Positions 22,560 to 29,776 of a stretch of 64,000 bases of DNA are shown piece after piece. Every line of letters begins with the position of its first letter. The first letter of the stretch is position 1. The stretch covers positions 14,971 through 78,970 of the forward strand of contig NZ_JBCNYA010000019.1 of assembly GCF_049727805.1 (NCBI RefSeq), in the 5' to 3' direction. Both the position numbers and the translations under genes were made by a program. This stretch comes from Frateuria_A sp049727805. Its GTDB lineage: Bacteria > Pseudomonadota > Gammaproteobacteria > Xanthomonadales > Rhodanobacteraceae. Below the pieces are notes generated by a model. The model saw only the letters and a program-made list of their open reading frames with translations. It had not been told where the DNA came from and made no database searches.

Positions 22560-23306
22560 ATGGACAGCATGATCGACTACGAGCGGCTTGAAGCGGCAGT
22601 CGCGCGGGGCCATCAGGAATACGTCACCGCGGATCCATTCCCGCACATCGCCATGCCCGACTTCTTGCCCGAGGCGTCGCTGCGGCGTGTGATCGACGAT
22701 TTCCCCACCCCCGAAGCCATCAGCGACTGGCGCCGCGCCGACGCGTTGGACGACGCCGGCCGCATCGCTCAAGTGAAAAAGCTCGGATATAGCAACGTCC
22801 TTAAGCTCGCGCCGTCGCTGCGCGCGCTGATCGCCGAATTGAACAGCGCACCATTCCTTATTCATCTCTCGAAGTTGACAGGAATACATCACCTGCTGCC
22901 CGATCCGATGTTGTCCGGTGGCGGCATCCACCAGTACCTGCCGGGCGCCGTCTTGCGGGTGCACGCAGACTTCAACCGTCTCGGCGGCTACGAGTTGGAC
23001 CGCCGACTCAACCTGCTGTTGTACCTCAACGAAAGCTGGCAACCCGAATGGGGCGGCGACCTGGAACTGTGGGATCGCGACATGCGCCGGTGCGTAAGGA
23101 AGATTGCGCCCCGGAGCAATACCTGCGTGGTCTTTTCTACGACCAGCGATTCCTACCACGGCATGCCAGATCCTCTCACCTGCCCGGAAGGCGTGACCCG
23201 CAAGTCCCTCGCCCTGTACTACTACACGAATGGGCGCCCGGATCATGAGCGCACACCGAGGCACTCAACGCTCTGGCAGGAGCGGCCCGACGAAGTCGCA
23301 TCCTGA
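22560..23306 (+). CDS. 2-oxoglutarate/Fe(II)-dependent oxygenase
   Basis: A 248-residue prolyl-4-hydroxylase-like dioxygenase. The metal triad is visible as HAD in VLRVHADFNRLGGYELDRRL and the distal His in SDSYHGMPDPL; the 2OG-binding arginine is in GVTRKSLALYYYTN. The jelly-roll core spans about residues 95-230. Substrate is unknown. It runs on the plus strand, against all neighbouring phage genes, and converges on the tail fibre assembly gene with a 22-bp gap, so it looks like cargo with its own promoter. A second in-frame ATG at 22569 is possible. Confidence 0.85.
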   Translation: MDSMIDYERLEAAVARGHQEYVTADPFPHIAMPDFLPEASLRRVIDDFPTPEAISDWRRADALDDAGRIAQVKKLGYSNVLKLAPSLRALIAELNSAPFLIHLSKLTGIHHLLPDPMLSGGGIHQYLPGAVLRVHADFNRLGGYELDRRLNLLLYLNESWQPEWGGDLELWDRDMRRCVRKIAPRSNTCVVFSTTSDSYHGMPDPLTCPEGVTRKSLALYYYTNGRPDHERTPRHSTLWQERPDEVAS

Positions 23307-23328
23307 GGATGTCCGTCAGGCCGCTGCA

Positions 23329-23835
23329 TCAGGCAGTCGCGCCAGGCGAATGAACCACCCAACCGAATTGTTCGGGCTTCGGAAGCTGGGCGATAACGTC
23401 CTGTGAGGTAGGGATGGTGCTGGGCGGGTTGGCAAGAGCGTCCTGCTGCCATTGGTAGCAGGCTGGCCAGACCGCGTCTCGCCATGCCAGCGCCGCCGCC
23501 GCGTCGTTGGCGTACTGCTGCACGGAGCTGCTCAGGTACGAAATGCAGGTGAATAGCGAGTCGTAGCCGTTGCCCCGAGCGGTCTCGTCGAGCCACGCCT
23601 GCACGTCTCCCATCAGCGCCGCCGCCGCGGTCGCCAGGACCTCGCTAAGGGATGGCGCACCAGGAGGCGACAAAACACCATCGACGACCGTATAGCCGGG
23701 CGTGGCGATGCAGTCCAGCCACTGCGTGTCGGTAATTTGGAGCGCCGACACGCCGTCCGGCGGCGGGCTGTCCTCGGAATCGTAGAACGCGATGATCTGG
23801 CCGTTCGAATTATAGGCTGCGAGTTTCTGTCCCAT
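23329..23835 (-). CDS. Putative tail fibre assembly protein
   Basis: A 168-residue protein starting MGQKLAAYNSNGQIIAFYDS. The N-terminal GQIIAFYDSEDSPPPDGVSA and ITDTQWLDCIATPGYTVVDG repeats resemble small tail fibre chaperones found after fibre genes in Mu-like and lambdoid phages; the C-terminal half is helical (YANDAAAALAWRDAVWPACY). It lies directly after the fibre gene in the same strand. The longer open frame upstream overlaps the fibre gene and is excluded. Confidence 0.7.
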   Translation of the reverse strand: MGQKLAAYNSNGQIIAFYDSEDSPPPDGVSALQITDTQWLDCIATPGYTVVDGVLSPPGAPSLSEVLATAAAALMGDVQAWLDETARGNGYDSLFTCISYLSSSVQQYANDAAAALAWRDAVWPACYQWQQDALANPPSTIPTSQDVIAQLPKPEQFGWVVHSPGATA

Positions 23836-23837
23836 GC

Positions 23838-24440
23838 TTAGTGTCCCAGTGCCAAGTAGTAATAGGTGCCCGATCCGCTGCTGCTCTTCGCGGTGAACCC
23901 GGTGTTCGAAAGCGCGGTGTAACTGAGCATGATTGACAGGCCCGACGTGCCGGAGTTGCCGGTCAGCGGCACAAAGGCCGCGTTCGGGAAGGCAATCGGG
24001 AACAGGTTTGCCGCACCTGTTGAGCTGAAGCTCGCGCCACCCCACTGCAGGATCACACCGCCCGGAAAAATCTGATAGCCGCCGGCCGCGACGAGTGATT
24101 GGTTCGACCCTTGGAAAGCGCTATTGAGCGTGGCGGCTGTAAGTGCCTTCGTCGCCTCGGACAAACCTTGCGCCTCGGAAGCAGTGGCCAGTTTGGATAC
24201 GCCCGCCAGCGCCGTGGTCGAGGCTCGCAAGCCGAGCGCTTGCAGCGCTTGGAGCAATTGGTTGTCGGCGGCCTCGTCTGGCTCGATGCCGGCTGCAATC
24301 AGCACGTTGATCAATTCGTCGGTGACGAGGTTCGCCCAGCTTGCCGGATCGCGGCTCGCCGGCACGCCTGCGCCTGGGTTGCCGTCACTGAACTTGCCTC
24401 CGACCAGGCCAACGGTCGCGTCGCTTTTGGGGTAATCCAT
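23838..24440 (-). CDS. Tail fibre protein with gp53-like C-terminal domain
   Basis: A 200-residue protein. The N-terminal 60 residues (MDYPKSDATVGLVGGKFSDG, DPASWANLVTDELINVLIAA) attach to the baseplate, the middle is Ala/Thr-rich helix, and the C-terminus GYQIFPGGVILQWGGASFSS ... FPIAFPNA is the receptor-binding beta domain common to short Mu-like fibres. It is short compared with Mu gpS (about 500 residues), and there is no invertible segment or recombinase next to it. Confidence 0.8.
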   Translation of the reverse strand: MDYPKSDATVGLVGGKFSDGNPGAGVPASRDPASWANLVTDELINVLIAAGIEPDEAADNQLLQALQALGLRASTTALAGVSKLATASEAQGLSEATKALTAATLNSAFQGSNQSLVAAGGYQIFPGGVILQWGGASFSSTGAANLFPIAFPNAAFVPLTGNSGTSGLSIMLSYTALSNTGFTAKSSSGSGTYYYLALGH

Positions 24441-24450
24441 CGATCGTTCC

Positions 24451-25032
24451 TCAGCTGTAGATGAAGTTGACTTGCAGGTCGGCCGGGTTGTGCTGGCGCA
24501 TCACGCACTCCAGGACATCGTTCTGCCAGCTCGCGTAGGCCTCGCCGTAGGTGGAATTGCCGAAGCGCCGGTAGGTGACGGTGTTGAGCGGCGCGTGGAC
24601 CTCCCATACGAACTGCCAATCGTTGCCGCCGTACACGTCGCCCAGCGCAGCGCGGTAGCGGCGCGCATAGCGCTTCACGATCTGCACCGTGTAGCCGAGG
24701 GAGGCAGCCAGCGAGAGCAGGAACGGTATGGAGGGGCCGCTGTTCGCGGTGAGGCGCGCGATCAGAGCCGTGCGCCGCGCTTCGACCGTCTGGCCAGCCG
24801 GAGTGCAGTCGTCCGGCAAGTCGGCCACGCGCTCCCAGTCGGGGAGCAGCTCCAGCGTGCTGTCGGGCAGCGATTCGGCGATCAGCGCATCGCCGCGCCC
24901 GTCGACCCGCGCCAGCTCCTCGGCCATGCCTTCGAGCAGCTGCGTCAGCAGGCCGTCGCCGTCCTCCAGCGCGCGACCCGGCGGCAGCAGCGCCCGAAGG
25001 TGTTCGCGATACTGGGCGACGGTCATGCCCAC
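24451..25032 (-). CDS. Mu gp48-like tail protein (DUF2313/YmfQ)
   Basis: A 193-residue baseplate-to-fibre connector. MGMTVAQYREHLRALLPPGR followed by DGLLTQLLEGMAEELARVDG and ESLPDSTLELLPDWERVADL is the YmfQ/DUF2313 signature seen in Mu gp48. It overlaps the gp47 gene by 10 bases, and the fibre gene follows after 10 bases, the same order as in Mu. Confidence 0.88.
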   Translation of the reverse strand: MGMTVAQYREHLRALLPPGRALEDGDGLLTQLLEGMAEELARVDGRGDALIAESLPDSTLELLPDWERVADLPDDCTPAGQTVEARRTALIARLTANSGPSIPFLLSLAASLGYTVQIVKRYARRYRAALGDVYGGNDWQFVWEVHAPLNTVTYRRFGNSTYGEAYASWQNDVLECVMRQHNPADLQVNFIYS

Positions 25033-26078
25033 GTGATCACCCCCAGCGTGGTCATGTTGCCGGTGGTTTCGACCACGTCGGCGACCGGCGATACCAAGAG
25101 GTGATCCGTCTCGCCCGCGGCGATGCTGATTGCCTCGTCAATGTGCGTCAGCAGGATGGTGCCGCCCGGTTCGGCCTCGCGCGCCAGCAGGTCGGCCAGC
25201 TCAGCCGTGACGGCATCGCGCACGGCCTGCGTGTCGGGCACCAGGTGAATGGTCGGGTTGAGCGGCGCAGCGGTCGGGGCGAAGACGGACACGTCCGGGC
25301 GCACCGGGCAAACGGCATCGATGTGCGCTTGCACCGCTGCAACGGTGGCCTCGTCGGGAATCAGTCCGCCCGGCGCATCGTCGGTCACGAATCGCACGGT
25401 CACGGTGCCCAGTCCCAACTCCTTGGGATAGACCCACGCGCGCGTCACACCGGGCACTGCCAACGCCCAGCCTTTGTAGTCGGCGCTGGTACCGCCCTTG
25501 GGCGGTGCCTGGATGCGGGCGATAACGCGGATGCGCCATGCCTCGACATCTTCCACGTCGGCACCGCCGCCGATGCCCGCGGCGTCGACCGTGGCCGCGC
25601 TGCTGACGCCGGCGACGGGCGCAACGAACGAGAGCGCGGTGTTGGCCACCGCGTCGGCGGCCGAACCGGCGATCAGGGCGGTCACCGTCGCGGTCGCGGT
25701 GCCTGCATCGATCGTCGCGTCGGCGTCGGTCGAGTACTCGCTGCCATCAGCGCGGGTCAGCAGGGTGCCAGCAGGCACCACGCTGCCGTCATTGCCGGTG
25801 AACACCACCGGGCCGGTGGCCGCGCTGGCCGGCTTACGCGGGATCTTCCAGATCGCCGCATGGCGGGCGAGCATGTCCTCGCCACAGGTGTCGGGCAGGA
25901 TCTGCTTGGCGATCCACTCCTGGTGGCCGTAGAGGCCGTGCACGGCGCCCGCGAAGGCGCGTGCCAGGATGGTGGTCAGGGCACGGCGCAGGCGCGCCAG
26001 GGCGCCCAGCAGACGCGAGCCGATGTCGCTGTCGATGCGGTCGATCAGCGTGGCGAGGGGTGGGCGGTTGAACGGCAT
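25023..26078 (-). CDS. Baseplate wedge protein J (Mu gp47-like)
   Basis: A 351-residue baseplate J-like protein. Blocks GLYGHQEWIAKQILPDTCGE, VVFTGNDGSVVPAGTLLTRA and EDVEAWRIRVIARIQAPPKG with the following GTSADYKGWALAVPGVTRAW are those of the gp47/J family, which form the wedges round the tail hub. The stop of gp46 and the start here adjoin exactly (26078/26079). Confidence 0.93.
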   Translation of the reverse strand: MPFNRPPLATLIDRIDSDIGSRLLGALARLRRALTTILARAFAGAVHGLYGHQEWIAKQILPDTCGEDMLARHAAIWKIPRKPASAATGPVVFTGNDGSVVPAGTLLTRADGSEYSTDADATIDAGTATATVTALIAGSAADAVANTALSFVAPVAGVSSAATVDAAGIGGGADVEDVEAWRIRVIARIQAPPKGGTSADYKGWALAVPGVTRAWVYPKELGLGTVTVRFVTDDAPGGLIPDEATVAAVQAHIDAVCPVRPDVSVFAPTAAPLNPTIHLVPDTQAVRDAVTAELADLLAREAEPGGTILLTHIDEAISIAAGETDHLLVSPVADVVETTGNMTTLGVITWA

Positions 26079-26522
26079 TTACAGGGCGCTCCACACGTAC
26101 TGGTACTGGCGGTTGAATGGCGGTGCCTGTGGCCGCTGGATGGCGATCGCCAGCGTCAGTCGGCCGGCGGCGACGAAGGTGGCCTGCACGTCGATCTCGG
26201 AGGCGACGCCTTCCTCCACCAGCCAGGCCAGCGCCTCGGTGGCGTAGGTCTGCGCGCGCTTGGCCACCTGCGCCAGCTGCTTCTCGCGGCCCAGCAGCCA
26301 GAGCTTCGATCCCACCTGGTCGCCGGCGACGGACGCGAACGTGTCGCCCCACCAGCCGCGCGGGTCCTGGTCGAGCGGCACGCCGTCGTCGGCGTCGGCC
26401 CGTCGATCGAGAAACAGGCTGAGGATCACCGCGGTTTCCAGTCCCTCGTCGGCGACCAGGTCGGCGGCACCCATCGCCACGTCGGCGTGGTCGGTATCCC
26501 ACTGCAGGGCGATGTCGGTCAT
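26079..26522 (-). CDS. Mu gp46-like baseplate protein
   Basis: A 147-residue protein of the phage GP46 family: MTDIALQWDTDHADVAMGAA, then DEGLETAVILSLFLDRRADA and RGWWGDTF. It is the counterpart of T4 gp25, a lysozyme-like baseplate component without catalytic function. Start overlaps the gp45 stop by four bases (ATGA). Confidence 0.92.
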   Translation of the reverse strand: MTDIALQWDTDHADVAMGAADLVADEGLETAVILSLFLDRRADADDGVPLDQDPRGWWGDTFASVAGDQVGSKLWLLGREKQLAQVAKRAQTYATEALAWLVEEGVASEIDVQATFVAAGRLTLAIAIQRPQAPPFNRQYQYVWSAL

Positions 26523-27061
26523 GCGGGCGCCCTCGATGTCAGCGTGATGCCGTGAGCGGTGACCTCGGTGTCCGCCGTGACGTTCTGCGCGGTGATATCG
26601 CCGGCCACCGTGAGCTTCTGCGTGCAGTGGACCTCGGGCGAGTCGAGCGTCACCTTGGTGCTTGCGGTCACGGTCACCTCCGGGGCGGTCACCTTCACCG
26701 AGCCACCCGAGGTGATCTCGATCGCCTTGCCGCGCTTGAACTGGATGACGTCGCCCTCGTCGGTGTAGAGCGCCACCTCGCCGTTCTGCAGGCCCTTCAG
26801 GCGGTAGCGGCCGTCATCCACGGCGATCGCCACCAGGTGCGATCGCACGCCCGCCATTGCAGCGACGATGGCCTCAGCGCCAGGCAGCGGCGCGCTGGTG
26901 AAGCCGTATTCCTGAAAGCGCTGCACCTGGGCGACTTCGTCCTGCAGCACGGTGATCTGCAAGCCCTGCACCTTGAGGGCGTCGTTGACCATCGTGACCA
27001 CGCTGCGCGCAGCCAGCATGCGCACGCGGCGGGCCAGGGCACGGAGGGCAGCGGCGCTCAC
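26519..27061 (-). CDS. Mu gp45-like baseplate spike protein (V)
   Basis: A 180-residue phage baseplate assembly protein V. Residues 1-95 form the OB-like part (VQRFQEYGFTSAPLPGAEAI), and the C-terminus has the repetitive beta-helix GGSVKVTAPEVTVTASTKVT and TLDSPEVHCTQKLTVAGDIT that forms the membrane-piercing needle. Translation starts at a GTG overlapping the gpP stop (GTGA), since the long ATG-started frame upstream overlaps gpP out of frame. Confidence 0.9.
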   Translation of the reverse strand: MSAAALRALARRVRMLAARSVVTMVNDALKVQGLQITVLQDEVAQVQRFQEYGFTSAPLPGAEAIVAAMAGVRSHLVAIAVDDGRYRLKGLQNGEVALYTDEGDVIQFKRGKAIEITSGGSVKVTAPEVTVTASTKVTLDSPEVHCTQKLTVAGDITAQNVTADTEVTAHGITLTSRAPA

Positions 27062-28098
27062 CACAGGCCTCCATCCGGCTCGGGCTCCGGCAGCTTGATC
27101 GGGTCGTAGGCATGGCGGCCCACCACCGTCAGCTCGGTGCGCTCGCCCTGCTCGTCCAGGGTGAAGTCCACCTGCGAGATCAGGCGCGTCTCGTCGATGT
27201 CCAGGAAGCGATCGCGCACGTCGACCAGCGCGTTGGGCTGCCACAACTGCCCGTTGGCCAGCCAGCCCACGACGGTGTAGACCACCTGGTCGCTGCGCGC
27301 CGCGGCGACCGTGCGCTGCCACAGCGCACGGGTCTTGCAGGTGCCTGCGTTCGCCTGATCCTCGGCGAGGATGATCGTGGGGCGATAGCGCGCGATCGCC
27401 GTGTCCAGGGCCGTGCCCGAAGGGGCGGCAGCCTCGTCGCCGAACATCAGGTCCGTGCCGGCCTGCTGCGCCTTGACGATGTACTCGGCGAAGCGCTGCT
27501 GCTGGCTGGAATGACCGTTCGCCTTCAGGATGTTCTTACCCAGTTCGAGCGCGGCCGGTGCCTTCAGCTCGGCCGGCTGCGTGATGACCAGGTTGCCCTG
27601 GCCATCGGACATCAGCAGCACGCCGCGGTAGCGCGCAGCGCGCTCCAGGTTCTCCATGACGGTTTCGCCCGGCTCGATGCGCCACTCGGCGAACGGCGCC
27701 CCTACGTTGGTGCGCACGATCACCGGCACCTTGAAGGGCGCCGCGAGATCCTGGGCGATCTGCGCGAGGGTGCGGTTGTGGTAGGTGCCGGCCTTGCAGA
27801 TGGCGGCGCAGTCGACCAGGTCGCCGGTGGCGTCGCGACCGCTCACGCCGAGCGTATGCGTTTCCGCGTCGTAGTCCGGTGCGACCACGTCAATCCATCC
27901 CTGGATGATGCGCTGGCCGTCGATCGACACGGAGCACTTCTGCCCCTTGCGGATAGGCCGCGGCTTGGAGAGGCCGTCGAAGCGCTCCGTCACGGTCAGC
28001 TCGAAGCCACCCGCCACCTGCTCGACGCCGCGGCTGAGCCGCAGGCTTTGCCAGCCGGCATAGCGCTGGCCATCCACCGTCAGCACCAGGTCACTCAC
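27058..28098 (-). CDS. Baseplate hub protein (Mu gpP/gp44-like)
   Basis: A 346-residue hub protein of the gp27/gpD type: SDLVLTVDGQRYAGWQSLRL, DYDAETHTLGVSGRDATGDL and TYHNRTLAQIAQDLAAPFKV. It forms the central ring on which the gp45 spike sits. The GTG at 28098 overlaps the gpN stop and is preferred over an ATG-started extension that would overlap gpN by 95 bases. Confidence 0.9.
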   Translation of the reverse strand: MSDLVLTVDGQRYAGWQSLRLSRGVEQVAGGFELTVTERFDGLSKPRPIRKGQKCSVSIDGQRIIQGWIDVVAPDYDAETHTLGVSGRDATGDLVDCAAICKAGTYHNRTLAQIAQDLAAPFKVPVIVRTNVGAPFAEWRIEPGETVMENLERAARYRGVLLMSDGQGNLVITQPAELKAPAALELGKNILKANGHSSQQQRFAEYIVKAQQAGTDLMFGDEAAAPSGTALDTAIARYRPTIILAEDQANAGTCKTRALWQRTVAAARSDQVVYTVVGWLANGQLWQPNALVDVRDRFLDIDETRLISQVDFTLDEQGERTELTVVGRHAYDPIKLPEPEPDGGLW

Positions 28099-29350
28099 CC
28101 AGCACCTCCAGCGCCTGGCCACCCGTGGCAAACCCGGGATAGCGAAGATCGTTGCGAGCAACGATCTCCTCTGCGCGGCCTGCATCGCCGTACAGGCGAT
28201 AAGCCACCACCAGCGCCGGCAGCGTGGTGCCCGGCGTGAACGTGATCAGGTTCGGCAGGCCCGCCACCCGGGCGCCGATGTCACGCACTACGGCCGCGCG
28301 TAGATCCACCAGCTGCGGGTACAGATCGTCGTCGGCGGTCAGCGATTGATCGTCGAGCGCGTCCGTCAGCGCATCGCGGACGGCTACGGCCTGGTCGGCC
28401 GTGCCATAGCCAGCCGTCGCCGGCGTGGTCGGATCGTTGGCCAGCTGCACGGCCGTGGGTGGGACGGTCTGCGCGGGCACCCTGGACGCCGCTGCTGCCG
28501 CCTGCGCCACCGCCGAGCCGCGGACCAGCGCCTGCAGGGCGGCGCGATTGGTTGCCTGCTGCTGGCGCGCCGGCGTGCTGCCGGTGACCGGCGCCTGGTC
28601 GGCGCCGAAGTCCAGCAAGTTGCGGTAGAGCCCCAGCGCGTCGATCGGCTGGCGGGCGATGGTGCCAAGGCCCAGCACCAGGTCGACCACGCTGGCGCCC
28701 AGGTTGAAGGGCGTGCGGATCAGGCTGGACAGTTCGTTGGAGAACGCCTGCAGCTGGGCGTTGAACACGGTGACCGAATCCGGCAGGCCCGGGATGCTGT
28801 CGCGCAGCGCCTGCAGCTGGTCGGTCAGCCCGACCAGATCGCTGCTGCCGGCGTCGCTCACCCATTGCGGCGTTCCTTCGACACTCCACTGGCTGGCGAA
28901 GCTGTTGGCCAGCACCGCGCCCGTGGCGTCCGCCTGGCCCTGCACCTGGGTCGCGGTGTCGGCCGTGGCTTCCGGCTCCAGCTTCTCGCCTGCCTCGGCG
29001 AACGGGATGCGGAAGCGCGCCACGCCGCCCTCGCGGGTGCTTTCGTTGACGCTGGCCGGCTGCGCCACCACGACACGGCGCGTGCCCAGGTACGGGTGCA
29101 CCAGGGTGCCAGCGCCGGGCGCCTCGAGCGCGGCGATCAGGCGATCGCGCGCGGCCATGTAGTCCGGCCCCAGCACCAGGCACTCGATCGAGAACTGGCG
29201 TGCGCGGCGGCCCAAGTCCTCGCCATAAGGCGTATCGCGCAGCGGGTACTCATGCAGCGACACGCGACGGCCGAAGTCGGCCGAGGAAGCGTCAATCAGG
29301 AACGGTACGCCGCGGAAGGAGCCCGGCTGCAATTCGTCACGCCACGCCAT
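28091..29350 (-). CDS. DNA circularisation/tail protein (Mu gpN/gp43-like)
   Basis: A 419-residue protein. The N-terminal domain (MAWRDELQPGSFRGVPFLID, DLGRRARQFSIECLVLGPDY, GTLVHPYLGTRRVVVAQ) is the DNA circularisation domain of Mu gpN; the C-terminal half is Ala-rich helix. In Mu it is part of the baseplate. AGGAG lies 8 bases before the ATG. The lipoprotein gene on the opposite strand now separates it from the tape measure gene, so transcription from upstream must cross that insertion. Confidence 0.9.
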   Translation of the reverse strand: MAWRDELQPGSFRGVPFLIDASSADFGRRVSLHEYPLRDTPYGEDLGRRARQFSIECLVLGPDYMAARDRLIAALEAPGAGTLVHPYLGTRRVVVAQPASVNESTREGGVARFRIPFAEAGEKLEPEATADTATQVQGQADATGAVLANSFASQWSVEGTPQWVSDAGSSDLVGLTDQLQALRDSIPGLPDSVTVFNAQLQAFSNELSSLIRTPFNLGASVVDLVLGLGTIARQPIDALGLYRNLLDFGADQAPVTGSTPARQQQATNRAALQALVRGSAVAQAAAAASRVPAQTVPPTAVQLANDPTTPATAGYGTADQAVAVRDALTDALDDQSLTADDDLYPQLVDLRAAVVRDIGARVAGLPNLITFTPGTTLPALVVAYRLYGDAGRAEEIVARNDLRYPGFATGGQALEVLGE

Positions 29351-29402
29351 TTGCTAAGCTCCTGGGCCGGCGAATCGGACGCGACGAATTAGGGGAACGG
29401 AA

Positions 29403-29774
29403 ATGGCTGATAAGCGCCTCAATAACCCACGCTCGCTTTTTATCTTGGCGGTCGGCTTGATCGCTGTATTGAGCGTGGCAGGTTGCAGCGATACGGCATC
29501 GAGTGGGACGACGGCCCCGAGCCATATGGCGGTGACCACGTTCGGCTGTCAGTCCGAAGCGACGGCCGAGCGCATCGGCCAGCTCAACGCACAGAACGAT
29601 CGCGCCGCGGCCGTGCAATTCGTCGCCGGGAATATATCCACCGGCGAATGCGCTTCCTTCAACAAGGGCGCCGCGGTTTTTGTCGAGGCAAGAACGCTCA
29701 CGGGCCTGATAAAAATCAGGCCGCAGGGTACGGCCATCGCCTACTGGACCGTGTCGGAAGCAGTCGGTCCGTAG
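29403..29774 (+). CDS. Prophage lipoprotein (moron candidate)
   Basis: A 123-residue protein with a lipoprotein signal: basic start, hydrophobic SLFILAVGLIAVLSVAGC with lipobox SVAGC, then SDTASSG, a residue-2 Ser that favours the outer membrane. The mature 95 residues have two more cysteines (FGCQSEATAERIG and TGECASF) that could form a disulfide. I recognise no family. It is on the plus strand between two minus-strand tail genes, is AT-richer than its neighbours, and its stop almost touches that of the tape measure gene. A lysogenic-conversion or superinfection-exclusion role is inferred from these traits only. Confidence 0.75.
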   Translation: MADKRLNNPRSLFILAVGLIAVLSVAGCSDTASSGTTAPSHMAVTTFGCQSEATAERIGQLNAQNDRAAAVQFVAGNISTGECASFNKGAAVFVEARTLTGLIKIRPQGTAIAYWTVSEAVGP

Positions 29775-29776
29775 CA

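Noticed and set aside
23329..24440. Invertible fibre segment as in Mu
   Set aside because: No serine recombinase gene and no inverted crossover sites are visible round the single short fibre gene.
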